Of a DNA stretch of 37,166 bases, positions 1 through 9,569 are shown piece after piece. The stretch is from a virus: IMG/VR virus record IMGVR_UViG_3300034111_000097, positions 1 to 37,166 of that record; one strand, written 5' to 3'. Made by a program: the position numbers and the translations under genes. Within the stretch, counting starts at the first letter, position 1. Each line of letters begins with the position of its first letter. Below the pieces are notes generated by a model. That model made no database searches, was not told where the DNA came from, and saw only the letters and a list, made by a program, of their open reading frames with translations.

Positions 1-246
1 CAATCCATGCAGCCCATGTGTCAGCCAATGCAAGGCTATGGCCAATATGGCTACAGCAACAATCACGGCTTTAACGCCACCACCAATGGCATCCCAAGCC
101 AGCCATTTGGCGCCATGCCCAAGTGGACCAACCCAGAGCTTGATGAGTCTTGGACCCCTGGTCCACCACCCACAACGCCACCGGACCATCTTGAGGATGA
201 CCATGAGCGCGAGCAATTGGCAGCGGCCAGACAGGAGACTGATTGA
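1..246 (+). CDS. C-terminal part of phage membrane protein (holin candidate), cut by window start
   Basis: This is the hydrophilic tail of the protein complete at 36400-36912. It is rich in Met, Gln, Gly, Tyr and Pro: a short MQPMCQPMQ stretch, then Gly/Tyr/Asn repeats, then an acidic end. It is open from base 1, so the start lies outside the window. The stop codon (244-246) overlaps the ATG of the Rz gene by one base (TGATG), consistent with translational coupling in a lysis cassette. The right-hand copy has one extra Gly and an Asp to Glu change. After circularisation only one copy would be kept. Function is discussed under the complete copy. Confidence 0.8.
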   Translation, partial: QSMQPMCQPMQGYGQYGYSNNHGFNATTNGIPSQPFGAMPKWTNPELDESWTPGPPPTTPPDHLEDDHEREQLAAARQETD

Positions 247-500
247 TGTTACCAATACCCCTACCCTGGCTCATTGTTGGTGTCTTGGTCTCATTATTCG
301 GTACATACCGAGTGGGCCACCACTACGGGTGGCTAGAGCGAGACAATGACATGAAGATTGCCATTGCCAAAAAGAATGATGAAGCCAGAGCCAAAGAGGC
401 AGAGCTTGGCACTAAGTTGATTGACCAGGAAACGAAACTCAGAAAGGCCCAAGATGATGTCAAGAAAAAACAGTCTGCTATGCATGAGCTTGCTAGGACT
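1..500. repeat. Left copy of diverged terminal repeat
   Basis: This segment matches 36664-37166 with about 12 substitutions and one 3-base indel. The last ~117 bases (384-500) are identical. Eleven of the 12 substitutions are synonymous, one is Asp to Glu, and the indel adds one glycine codon in the right copy. The pattern means the sequence runs once round a circular or terminally redundant genome of about 36,663 bp and re-enters it on a slightly different strain haplotype. A packaged direct terminal repeat would normally be identical, so population variation joined by assembly is the simplest reading. Confidence 0.9.
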
Positions 501-722
501 GGCCGGCTGCGCCTCCCAACCGCAAGTTGTCCACAAGCCAGTCCAAGTGCCACCATTACCATTGGAAATCCACAACCCAGCCAGCCCGATGAAAGCGAAC
601 TTGAGCGACAGACTATTGCAACTCTTATCGACCTCGCAGCCGAAGGAGACAAAGCCATCACCAAGCTCAACGCCTGCGTCAGCGCCTACGAAGAAGTAAG
701 GAGCATAGTCAATGGTCAATAG
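246..722 (+). CDS. Rz: Rz-like inner-membrane spanin (i-spanin)
   Basis: A 158-residue protein starting at the ATG that overlaps the upstream stop; a TTG one codon earlier (243) is less likely. It has the i-spanin layout: a short N-terminus, one membrane anchor (about residues 4-20, rich in Leu, Ile, Val and Pro), then a long charged, Lys/Glu/Ala-rich periplasmic coiled coil. A second reading frame inside it carries a lipoprotein (454-699), the classic Rz/Rz1 nested arrangement, and an endolysin overlaps its 3' end. In known phages i- and o-spanins bridge the inner and outer membranes and fuse them in the last step of lysis. The role is inferred from architecture and position; spanin sequences are poorly conserved. 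Confidence 0.85.
   Translation: MLPIPLPWLIVGVLVSLFGTYRVGHHYGWLERDNDMKIAIAKKNDEARAKEAELGTKLIDQETKLRKAQDDVKKKQSAMHELARTGRLRLPTASCPQASPSATITIGNPQPSQPDESELERQTIATLIDLAAEGDKAITKLNACVSAYEEVRSIVNGQ
454..699 (+). CDS. Rz1: Rz1-like outer-membrane spanin lipoprotein, nested in Rz
   Basis: An 81-residue protein read in the +1 frame wholly inside Rz. The start is the ATG at 454 (or 457), six bases after AGAAAGG at 441-447. The N-terminus is basic (MMSRKNS), followed by a short hydrophobic segment ending in the lipobox LAGC, which places the lipidated cysteine at residue 19. The mature part is Pro-rich (VPPLPL and later PSPSSTPASAP), as is usual for Rz1. The protein should be an outer-membrane lipoprotein pairing with Rz to disrupt the outer membrane. 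A lipobox inside a Rz-like coiled-coil gene next to an endolysin is strong evidence; both genes depend on the same DNA, so mutations in one constrain the other. Confidence 0.85.
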   Translation: MMSRKNSLLCMSLLGLAGCASQPQVVHKPVQVPPLPLEIHNPASPMKANLSDRLLQLLSTSQPKETKPSPSSTPASAPTKK

Positions 723-1305
723 TGAGCAATTAGCACGGCTGCACATTGGCCCAGAGTGGGTCGATGCGCTTAATGAGACTTTTCAGCGCTTTGACATTTC
801 CACGCCATTGCGCCAGGCTGCCTTTATTGGCCAGTGTGGCCATGAGTGTGGCAACTTTAAAATGCTTCAAGAGGGTCTGTCATATTCTGCTGCCGGACTG
901 ATGAAGACATGGCCCAAGCGCTTTGATGCTGAAAAGGCTCAAGCCTGTCAGCGAAATCCAAGGCTCATTGCCAATACTGTTTACGCAAATCGGATGGGCA
1001 ACCGAGATGAAGCCTCTGGGGATGGGTATCGTTTTCGCGGCAGGGGTTGCATCCAATTGACAGGCTCTAGCTCGTATTTTCACGCTGGCAAGGCGCTGGG
1101 TGTTGACTTCTGGGCCGATCCAGACCTGGTGGCCACGCCCCAGTATGCTGCACTAACAGCCGGTTGGTTTTGGAACACCCACAAGCTCAACCAGTATGCG
1201 GACTCCCAAGACTATAAAACCTTAACCAAGAAGATCAATGGCGGCTTTATTGGTCTGGATGATCGGATCAAACACATCAACCATGCACTGTCTGTCCTGA
1301 CATAA
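712..1305 (+). CDS. Endolysin, glycoside hydrolase family 19 (chitinase-like lysozyme)
   Basis: A 197-residue single-domain GH19 enzyme, the normal size for phage endolysins of this family. It is expected to cleave the glycan strands of peptidoglycan. Visible signatures are the GHECGNF motif with candidate catalytic Glu45, the second candidate Glu54 nine residues later, and the substrate-cleft block RFRGRGCIQLTG (about 107-118). There is no signal peptide or membrane segment, so export needs a holin; the two-helix protein upstream is the candidate. The ATG at 712 overlaps the end of Rz by 11 bases, and TAAGGAG at 697-703 gives good spacing (8 nt). It closes the lysis cassette. Confidence 0.93.
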   Translation: MVNSEQLARLHIGPEWVDALNETFQRFDISTPLRQAAFIGQCGHECGNFKMLQEGLSYSAAGLMKTWPKRFDAEKAQACQRNPRLIANTVYANRMGNRDEASGDGYRFRGRGCIQLTGSSSYFHAGKALGVDFWADPDLVATPQYAALTAGWFWNTHKLNQYADSQDYKTLTKKINGGFIGLDDRIKHINHALSVLT

Positions 1306-1312
1306 TTACCCC

Positions 1313-1963
1313 ATGTCCAGCCAAACACAACAACTTGAAAACCCTGCACCACCGACCCTTGGTTATCCGACCGAGGTCTATGAGCGCAGGCATTTCAATG
1401 AGAACAATGGTTCTTTAACCATTTATTTTAAAAAGTTGGCCAGTGTGCTTGGTTCTTTGTTTGGACCAAGAGGCGGTCGGTTTATGAATACCCCCCATGG
1501 GGCTTTCCAAGATTCGACCGACCAGACTGCGGCCAGCACCACAGCGGCCTATGCGGTCACATTTAACACCACAGACTTTTCCAATGGTGTGACAATGGCC
1601 AGCGGGTCAAGAATCACTGTGGCCGATGCTGGCATTTGGAATTGTCAGTTTTCCATTCAGTTTAAGAACACCAGCAATGATGGTCAGGATGTTGACATTT
1701 GGTTTCGAAAGAATGGGACAAACATTGATAATTCAAATAGCAGATTCCACTTGTCGCAAAGAAAATCGGCAGGCGATCCAAGCCATTTAATTGCAGCCAT
1801 GAACTTCTTTGTAAGTATGGACAGCGCAGACTATATTGAGATAATGTGGCGTACCACAAGCACTGCTGTAAGTTTGGAACATTTCAGCACTAGCACCAGC
1901 CCAACACGACCAGCAGTCCCATCAGCCATTGTCACAATGAGCTTTGTCTCAAACATTACCTAA
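1313..1963 (+). CDS. Virion protein with putative C1q/TNF-like jelly-roll domain
   Basis: A 216-residue protein. The first ~65 residues are linker-like with a short hydrophobic stretch. From about residue 66 a beta-rich domain begins with a phrase common in phage jelly-roll proteins (dehydrated-looking FQDSTDQTA start, then SGSRITVADAG and WNCQFSIQF) and ends in repeated short strands (YIEIMWRTTS, AIVTMSFVS). This order resembles C1q/TNF-like beta-sandwiches used as surface decoration or fibre heads in aquatic phages. It lies between the endolysin and the tail hub gene. No catalytic residues are apparent. No clear ribosome binding site precedes ATG 1313, eight bases after the endolysin stop. 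Fold assignment is by eye only. Confidence 0.6.
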   Translation: MSSQTQQLENPAPPTLGYPTEVYERRHFNENNGSLTIYFKKLASVLGSLFGPRGGRFMNTPHGAFQDSTDQTAASTTAAYAVTFNTTDFSNGVTMASGSRITVADAGIWNCQFSIQFKNTSNDGQDVDIWFRKNGTNIDNSNSRFHLSQRKSAGDPSHLIAAMNFFVSMDSADYIEIMWRTTSTAVSLEHFSTSTSPTRPAVPSAIVTMSFVSNIT

Positions 1964-1971
1964 ATACTGCC

Positions 1972-3450
1972 ATGTACATACCTTTAAAGTTACCCCCAGG
2001 TGTTTTCCGAAATGGTACTGAGTACCAGGCAGCAGGCCGCTGGTATGACGCAAACCTAGTGCGCTGGTATGAGGGGACACTGCGCCCCATCAATGGATGG
2101 CGCACCAGGTCAAGCTCACAGATGACAGGCTCATGCCGAGGCATCATCACTTGGCGCGATAACAGTGGCAACCGATACATTGGCGCTGGAACGCATTCCA
2201 AGCTCTATGCCATGAACGAGGCTGGGACACTCAAAGACATCACACCCACAGGCTTCACAAGCGGTTATGCCAGCTCCACAGTGCTAACGGGCTATGGTTA
2301 CAGCACCTATGGCACATTTGCCTATGGCGTGGCACGGCCCGACACTGGGACACCCATTGCAGCCACCACCTGGTCACTCGATACATGGGGCGAGTATTTG
2401 ATTGCTTGCTCTAGCACCGATGGCAAGCTCTATGAGTGGCAATTAGGTTTTTCAACACCCACATTGGCAGCGGCCATTGCCAATGCGCCAGTCAATAACA
2501 AGGCGGTTTTAGTCACCCAAGAGCGCATTATCTTTGCCCTTGGCGCTGGTGGAAACCCACGCAAGGTGCAGTGGTGCGACCAAGAAAACAATACCCTTTG
2601 GACACCAGCAGGCGACAACCTTGCAGGCGACTATGACTTGGCCAGCCCTGGCACATTGATCGCTGGCAAGCGGGTCAAGGGTGTCAATCTACTGTTTACC
2701 GATGTGGATGTCCACACGGCCCAGTATGTTGGCGCTCCATTTGTCTATGGATTTGAGAAGGCCGCAAGCGGCTGCGGTCTCATTTCGGCCCAGGCTGTGG
2801 CGGCCATTGATACGGCAGCCATTTGGATGAGCAATTCTGGCTTTTGGATTTATGACGGCTATGTCAAGCCACTGCCAAGTGATGTGTCAGATTACATTTT
2901 TGCCAATATCAACTTTGCCCAGGCATCTAAGATTTATGCGGTCCATGTCAGCAAGTTTGGTGAAATCTGGTGGTATTACCCAAGTGCAGCCAGCAATGAG
3001 AATGACAGCTATGTCACTTTCAACTACCGCGAAAATCACTGGAACATTGGCACATTGGCCCGCACTGCTGGGGTTGATGCTGGCGTGTTTACCTATCCTT
3101 TGATGGTGTCTACCACTGGCTACATCTACGAGCATGAGGTCGGCTTTAACTATGACAGCGCCAGCCTTTACGCTGAGTCTGGTCCAGTTCAATTAGGCAA
3201 TGGCGACAACATCATGTCGGTGCGCCAAGTTGTCCCAGACGAGCAAACACTGGGTGAGGCGGTGGTTTCATTCAAAACCCGCAATTACCCGACTGGCACA
3301 CAATCCACATTTGGACCATATACGGCAGCCAACCCGACTTCTGTCCGGTTCTCTGGCCGGCAAGTCAACATGAGGGTGACTGGCAACACTTTGGCCGACT
3401 GGCGTGTCGGGGTGATGAGGCTTGAGGCTGTGGCCAGCGGGAAGCGATGA
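1972..3450 (+). CDS. Tail hub/nozzle-like structural protein (P22 gp10-like)
   Basis: A 492-residue protein opening with a pattern typical of the P22 gp10-type packaged-DNA stabilisation or tail-hub proteins: a basic, loop-rich N-terminus (LPPGVFRNGTEYQAAGRWYDANLVRW), here given only as a motif around residues 6-30, followed by repeating short beta strands with Trp and Tyr (ITWRDNSGNRYIGAG, TWSLDTWGEYLIACS) suggestive of a beta-propeller. The length is close to P22 gp10 (472). There are no membrane segments. It is followed by an ATGA-overlapping small gene and the ejection-protein block, the right neighbourhood for a neck or tail component. Specific homology was not tested, so the call is inferred from architecture. 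Confidence 0.55.
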   Translation: MYIPLKLPPGVFRNGTEYQAAGRWYDANLVRWYEGTLRPINGWRTRSSSQMTGSCRGIITWRDNSGNRYIGAGTHSKLYAMNEAGTLKDITPTGFTSGYASSTVLTGYGYSTYGTFAYGVARPDTGTPIAATTWSLDTWGEYLIACSSTDGKLYEWQLGFSTPTLAAAIANAPVNNKAVLVTQERIIFALGAGGNPRKVQWCDQENNTLWTPAGDNLAGDYDLASPGTLIAGKRVKGVNLLFTDVDVHTAQYVGAPFVYGFEKAASGCGLISAQAVAAIDTAAIWMSNSGFWIYDGYVKPLPSDVSDYIFANINFAQASKIYAVHVSKFGEIWWYYPSAASNENDSYVTFNYRENHWNIGTLARTAGVDAGVFTYPLMVSTTGYIYEHEVGFNYDSASLYAESGPVQLGNGDNIMSVRQVVPDEQTLGEAVVSFKTRNYPTGTQSTFGPYTAANPTSVRFSGRQVNMRVTGNTLADWRVGVMRLEAVASGKR

Positions 3451-3815
3451 GCGACCAAGAACAACTGGAGAGACTGCGCCACCATGTGGAGGCTGCCTTA
3501 GAATACAGTGGAGGCACACACAATTTTGACGATGTCGCTGAGATGGTCGAGGATCACAGATTACAGCTGTGGCCGGCCAAGGACTCGGTGGTGTTGACAG
3601 AGATCATTGTCTATCCGCGGCTAAAGAATTTGCATTATTTTCTGGCTGGTGGCGACCTAGATGAACTCTCAAGGATGAGACCATTGATCGAATCCTGGGG
3701 CAAATCAGTTGGTTGCACCAGGGCGACTTTGGCAGGCCGAAGAGGCTGGGCAAAGACATTTTTGAAAGACGAAGGTTACAGTCCACAATGGTCTGTAATG
3801 GCAAAGGAACTTTAG
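3447..3815 (+). CDS. Small protein resembling a degenerate GNAT acetyltransferase fold
   Basis: A 122-residue protein whose ATG overlaps the previous stop (ATGA), so it is translationally coupled. The middle part (LTEIIVYPRLKNLHYFLAGG, then LIESWGKSVGCTRATLAGRRGW) and the ending around DEGYSPQW recall the beta4-alpha3-beta5 part of GNAT proteins, where a C-terminal GF/GY motif follows a CTRxxL strand. The acetyl-CoA binding loop (R/QxxGxG/A) is not visible, so enzymatic activity is doubtful. Phage T7 gp13, a GNAT-like morphogenesis protein, is a precedent for such a gene beside internal virion proteins. It may act in virion assembly. Fold call is tentative; the gene itself is certain from coupling and codon usage. 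Confidence 0.65.
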   Translation: MSDQEQLERLRHHVEAALEYSGGTHNFDDVAEMVEDHRLQLWPAKDSVVLTEIIVYPRLKNLHYFLAGGDLDELSRMRPLIESWGKSVGCTRATLAGRRGWAKTFLKDEGYSPQWSVMAKEL

Positions 3816-3824
3816 GGGATAAAT

Positions 3825-5063
<1,239 letters not shown>

Positions 5064-5072
5064 GGTGGCAAT

Positions 5073-6008
5073 ATGTCAAAAGGTGGAACAACAACGTCAA
5101 CAAGCTCCATTGATCCACAGATCAAAGAAGCATTCTTGGCTAACTTTCAGCAGGCCCAAGGGGTCGCTGGTGCATTGCCGGTCCAGCAGTTTGCTGGCTA
5201 CAACCCCATGTACCAGGCAGGCGAGGAGGCTCTGGTCAACACGGGCCTCGCTGGCCCAGGCATTACTGGTACAGACTTGGCCGCGCAGATGGCGGCTTAT
5301 GGCGGTGTTTATCAGCCTGCACAACTTACAGCGCAGCAGACTAATTTGGGATTGACTGGACCAGGCTCAATTAGCAGTTACATGAACCCATATACATCAG
5401 CTGTGCGCACCAATGCATTGGCTGATCTGGAATCTGCAAGACGCGCTGCCATCCAGCAAACTGGTGAGCGCGCCACACAAGCCCGTGCATTTGGTGGATC
5501 ACGCCAAGGTGTGGCCGAGGCTCTGACAAACCAAGGATTTGCCAAGCAGGCCGCCACACTTGGCACAACCTTAAACGAGCAGGCATTTAACCAGGCAATG
5601 GCCATGCAGCAGGCAGACATTGCGCGCAGATCAGCAGCCGACATTGCCAATCAGCAAGCAGGCTTGCAAGGCGCTCAATTGCGTTTGGGCGGTGCAAGCC
5701 AGCTAGGTAATTTGGCTGCACAGCAACAAGCATTGCGTCTTGGTGGCGCTCAAGCGGTCATGGCCGCTGGCGGTGCGCGTCAGGCTTTGGACCAGCAACA
5801 AATGGATGCAATCCGAAATATTGGCTTGCAGCGTTTGGGTGTGGTCCAGTCTTCACTGGGTGCGCAGCCTGCCAACCTTGGCATGGTGGCAACGACTCCA
5901 TACACAAGAAATGTGGGTGCGGGTATTCTTGGTGGTGCTGCGGCTGGGGCGCAAATAGGCGGCCCTTATGGCGCAATTGCTGGTGGAATTCTTGGCGCAC
6001 TTGGTTAA
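5073..6008 (+). CDS. Ala/Gln-rich internal virion (DNA ejection) protein
   Basis: A 311-residue protein, very rich in Ala, Gln and Gly. It starts Thr/Ser-rich, has a long predicted helical stretch with Gln/Ala heptads (about 120-235, for example QQADIARRSAADIANQQ), and ends with a Gly-rich hydrophobic segment (about 275-311, GAGILGGAAAGAQIGGPYG then AIAGGILGALG) like a glycine-zipper membrane-insertion element. This composition and its place among similar genes match ejection proteins that form a conduit through the host envelope. The ATG lies nine bases after the previous stop with AAGGTGG just upstream. The function is inferred from composition and context. Confidence 0.6.
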   Translation: MSKGGTTTSTSSIDPQIKEAFLANFQQAQGVAGALPVQQFAGYNPMYQAGEEALVNTGLAGPGITGTDLAAQMAAYGGVYQPAQLTAQQTNLGLTGPGSISSYMNPYTSAVRTNALADLESARRAAIQQTGERATQARAFGGSRQGVAEALTNQGFAKQAATLGTTLNEQAFNQAMAMQQADIARRSAADIANQQAGLQGAQLRLGGASQLGNLAAQQQALRLGGAQAVMAAGGARQALDQQQMDAIRNIGLQRLGVVQSSLGAQPANLGMVATTPYTRNVGAGILGGAAAGAQIGGPYGAIAGGILGALG

Positions 6009-6018
6009 GGGGTAAAAA

Positions 6019-7566
6019 ATGGCTGATTTTGATTTTGCAAATTTAGGCAATTTATTTGGTGGTGGCGGTCTTGGTGGCACTCCATCAGGACTTGATGCAT
6101 TGTTGACAGAAGACCAGCGCAAACTGCTTGGCCGTAATGCGACACTTTCAGCGGCTGCCGCACTATTGCAGGCCAGTGGCCGAAGCACAACGCCAATCAG
6201 TTTGGGCCAAGCACTTGGATCAGCTTTGCAGGCTGGTCAACAAGGTTATCAGCAGGCAAGAGCTGGATCACTGCAAGATTTAATGCTTGGTGAAAAGCTA
6301 AAAGAGTCACAACGCGCAGCTAAAGCTGACGCTGATTTTTACAAATTGTTTGAAGCACCACAAGCTGCGCCAATGCAGCCATTGACGGGTGAGTCGGTCT
6401 CGGTAATGGAGCCAGCACCAGCACCAATCAATCCATTGGCTAATTTGAATCCACAGCAAATGGCCTTAGTTCGCACTCTTGGCCGTGAGAAGGGTACTCA
6501 GTATTTGCTTGAAACTATGAAGCCACAAGAAACAGTGGGTCAGCCATTTTTGGGTAAAGACAATAAGTATTACATTCAGACCAAAACTGGCGGTGTTATT
6601 CCAGCACCTATCGCCCCAGCGGCCAAGCCGGTTGGTCCGCCACAGCAAGTATTAGGTGCTGACAGAAAGCCTGCTTTAGTGCAATATTACGATGATGGCA
6701 CTTACAAACCAGTTGGCGGTGTATCTCCATTGATACCCCCAGAAAAAGTTGATACGGGTGCTGGAATTCAATTTATTGACCCTTATGCCCAAGCGCCTGG
6801 ATCAATAATTCCAAAAACTTTAGCGCCACAAGTTGTTGGAAATGCTGAAGATGGGTTCTTTGTTGTTGGCGGTGGCGGTGGAGCTAGACCTCGCCCAGCT
6901 GCCGCCCCATCAGCGGTAGCAGGCCCAGCTCCAGCAGCAGCTCCAGCAGCAGCCCCAGCGGTAGCAGGCCCACCTCCAGCAGCAGCCCCAGCTCCAGCAG
7001 CCGGTCCAGTGCCACTAATCCCTGGAACTGGAAAGGCGTTTGCAAGGGAAAAAGATTTAAGGGCTACTTTCACAACTGAAATGAAGCCGTTTACAGATTT
7101 GGCTCAAGCCTTTAGAAAAGTTGAGGCGGCAGCATTAAACCCGTCAGCGGCTGGAGACATTTCATTGGTTTATGGTTACATGAAAATCCTAGACCCAGGA
7201 TCAACTGTTATGCAGGGTGAGCAGGCTACAGCGGCAAATGCTGGTGGAGTTTCAGACAGGGTCAGAGCTATGTATAACAAGGCTTTGACCGGAGAAACCT
7301 TGGCCGACAATGTCAGGCAAGACTTTTATGCTCAGTCAAGAAATCTGATTGAGTCTCAAAGACCATTGCAGCAAGACATATCAGAGAGATATGGCCTAAT
7401 TGCTACACAAAACAAATTAGACCCAAATCAAATTGTTTTTGATCCATTCAAGCGGATTAGAACACCATTAGAAATTGCCGCTGAAGCTGCCAAAGAAAAA
7501 GAAAAAGACAAAAAGAAAAAGCCTGCTTCATATAACAATTTATACAACCTTTTACCAAGGAACTGA
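6019..7566 (+). CDS. Internal virion/ejection protein with Pro-Ala linker
   Basis: A 515-residue protein. The N-terminal ~110 residues are helical, with a motif-like Gly/Leu-rich start and an ASGRSTTPISLGQALG stretch. A region rich in Pro and Ala follows, peaking in a Pro-Ala linker (about 295-335). The C-terminal ~180 residues form a conserved helical domain (LVYGYMKILDPGSTVMQGE, then ANAGGVSDRVRAMYNKALTG), a block found in many podovirus virion proteins, ending in a Lys/Glu-rich tail. No transglycosylase catalytic glutamate motif is seen. The start has AAGGGGT upstream and the stop overlaps the next ATG by one base. It probably travels with the DNA; the exact role is unknown. Confidence 0.6.
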   Translation: MADFDFANLGNLFGGGGLGGTPSGLDALLTEDQRKLLGRNATLSAAAALLQASGRSTTPISLGQALGSALQAGQQGYQQARAGSLQDLMLGEKLKESQRAAKADADFYKLFEAPQAAPMQPLTGESVSVMEPAPAPINPLANLNPQQMALVRTLGREKGTQYLLETMKPQETVGQPFLGKDNKYYIQTKTGGVIPAPIAPAAKPVGPPQQVLGADRKPALVQYYDDGTYKPVGGVSPLIPPEKVDTGAGIQFIDPYAQAPGSIIPKTLAPQVVGNAEDGFFVVGGGGGARPRPAAAPSAVAGPAPAAAPAAAPAVAGPPPAAAPAPAAGPVPLIPGTGKAFAREKDLRATFTTEMKPFTDLAQAFRKVEAAALNPSAAGDISLVYGYMKILDPGSTVMQGEQATAANAGGVSDRVRAMYNKALTGETLADNVRQDFYAQSRNLIESQRPLQQDISERYGLIATQNKLDPNQIVFDPFKRIRTPLEIAAEAAKEKEKDKKKKPASYNNLYNLLPRN

Positions 7567-9569
7567 TGATGGCCACGATGTCAAATATTGAGAGATTGCA
7601 GGAAAATGTGCGCAGAATGCAAGAGCAAAATGCGCCTGCAAATGATGTTATCGGCTATCTCAAATCTGAAGGATTTACCCCAACCAAGTTTGAGGCAGCA
7701 GTCGCAAGCTCCAGAAAGTTAGGCGGTCCACCCGTAGAGGCTGGGTTTGGCCGATCAGTTTTGCAGGGTCTTAGTTTTAACTTTGCCGATGAAATTGAAG
7801 CGGCACTCAGGTCTGGGTCTTTGTCAAACAAAGATTATGAAAACCAATTGGCAAGAGTCAGGGCTGGCATTAAAGAGTATGAACAGCAATACCCTGGTCG
7901 CGCATTTGCTGGTGAGATGATTGGTAATTTAGCCCCTACAGCTGCCGCGCTCATTGCTGCGCCATTTACTGGTGGCGCTACAGCACCAGCAGTTGTTGCT
8001 GGTGCAACACGCATGGCAACCAAAATCCCAACTCTTGGAGGCATTGCTTTGCGTGGTGCGGGTTATGGTGGTGTATCGGGCGCTATCTCCGGTGCTGGTG
8101 GTGCTGAAGGTGGATTAGAAAAAAGATTAGCAGGCGCAGGCATAGGCGGTGCAACTGGTGCAGTGCTTGGTGGTGCAAGTCCAGTAGTTACTCAGGCGGT
8201 AAGCTCTGGTGGTAAAGCAATAAAAAGCGTTTTCAAACCAACTCAGCCTCAAGATGCGCTAAGTAAAGCGCAAGAACTTATCGCAAAGAAGCTGGCCCAA
8301 GAGGGTATTGACCCAGCAGAATTGGCAAGACAGCAAGCAATGAGAAATCTTACGCTAGGTGCAAAAGACGAAACCTTGGCAGATTATGGTGGCGAGTCAA
8401 TGAGGCGCTTGGCCCGTGGTGCTATGGCAATCCCACAATCCGCACAAACTGAAACGCGCCAAATGCTGATTGAGCGCGCTCAAGGCGCTGGACCAAGAAT
8501 TACACAAGACATTACCAACCTTACAGCTGTAGGTGCGCGTGATATCCAAGAGGTGGCCAATGAAATTGTTGCAAATCGGTCTAGGTTAGCAGCCCCACTT
8601 TATGAGGAAGCTAGAAGTGCTGGACAAATTAGTTCGCCTGCACTTAATAATTTGCTGACCAAATCTAAAGACATTCAACAGGCCATTGGCGATGCAAGAC
8701 GATTGCCCCAGTTTGCAGATTTGCCTGACAACGACATGGTCATGTTAGACAAGGCTTACAAATATGTTGGCGGCATTGCAAATGAAGCAAGAAAAGCTGG
8801 CAAAACTAATCGTGCAAATGACCTTGATGAATTGCGCGTTAATTTGCTTGATGCAATCAAAAAAGAAGTGCCAGTTTATGGCAAGGCCGTACAAACCTTT
8901 GCAGATGAGTCATTGCTAAATGACGCGCTTGAAGCTGGCTCAAAAAACTTTTTAAAGAAAAGACCATCAGACATAAACAGAGAGCTTGCCAAATTTTCTG
9001 ATGAATCAGAAAGACAGATGTATCGTTTGGGCGCGATTCAGTCTGTGCGCGATGATATTTATGGGGAAAAAGAATTAAAGAATATTGCTGACAAATACTT
9101 GAATTCACGCGAAATGCGTGATCGTATGCGCACAGTATTTAACTCTGAAGGCGAATACGAGGCTTTTGTTAAAAATCTTGAGCGTGAGCGCCAAATGGCA
9201 ATCACTCGATCACGCATTGAGGGTGGCTCACCAACTGCGCTAATCGGACAAGATATTGCTGAACTGGCTGGGCCTGCACCATCTGAGGTCATCTCTGCTG
9301 GCGGTCAATTGATGCGTGGAGACCTTATCGGTGGCGGTTTGAACTTGATGGGCCAGTTGGCTCCAAGGCTTCAAGGCATGAATGAGAATGTGGCCGAGCA
9401 AGTGGCGCGAAATGTTTTAAACCCTAGTTTTGCGCAGCAGCAAGAACTTTTGACCAGCCTTACGCCAGTCATGGATGAGCTTAGAAGGCGAGCATTGCAG
9501 CAGCAAACCCGTGCTGCTGGTGTGTCAACAAGCGCTGGTCAATTTGTGCCAGGCTTGTTGGCCGAATAA
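7566..9569 (+). CDS. Large internal virion/ejection protein with glycine-rich membrane-active segment
   Basis: A 667-residue protein, the largest of the block. The first ~70 residues are charged and helical, suggesting a coiled coil. Residues about 115-215 are strongly Ala/Gly-rich and hydrophobic (ATAAALIAAPFTGG, GGVSGAISGAGG, GATGAVLGGASP), resembling glycine-zipper segments that insert into membranes. The rest is long, charged and helical. This is the layout of podoviral ejection proteins. The ATG at 7566 shares a base with the previous stop and follows AAGGA at 7557-7561; a second ATG follows directly. The stop at 9567-9569 abuts a convergent minus-strand gene, and a bidirectional terminator lies just beyond. 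Confidence 0.62.
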   Translation: MMATMSNIERLQENVRRMQEQNAPANDVIGYLKSEGFTPTKFEAAVASSRKLGGPPVEAGFGRSVLQGLSFNFADEIEAALRSGSLSNKDYENQLARVRAGIKEYEQQYPGRAFAGEMIGNLAPTAAALIAAPFTGGATAPAVVAGATRMATKIPTLGGIALRGAGYGGVSGAISGAGGAEGGLEKRLAGAGIGGATGAVLGGASPVVTQAVSSGGKAIKSVFKPTQPQDALSKAQELIAKKLAQEGIDPAELARQQAMRNLTLGAKDETLADYGGESMRRLARGAMAIPQSAQTETRQMLIERAQGAGPRITQDITNLTAVGARDIQEVANEIVANRSRLAAPLYEEARSAGQISSPALNNLLTKSKDIQQAIGDARRLPQFADLPDNDMVMLDKAYKYVGGIANEARKAGKTNRANDLDELRVNLLDAIKKEVPVYGKAVQTFADESLLNDALEAGSKNFLKKRPSDINRELAKFSDESERQMYRLGAIQSVRDDIYGEKELKNIADKYLNSREMRDRMRTVFNSEGEYEAFVKNLERERQMAITRSRIEGGSPTALIGQDIAELAGPAPSEVISAGGQLMRGDLIGGGLNLMGQLAPRLQGMNENVAEQVARNVLNPSFAQQQELLTSLTPVMDELRRRALQQQTRAAGVSTSAGQFVPGLLAE

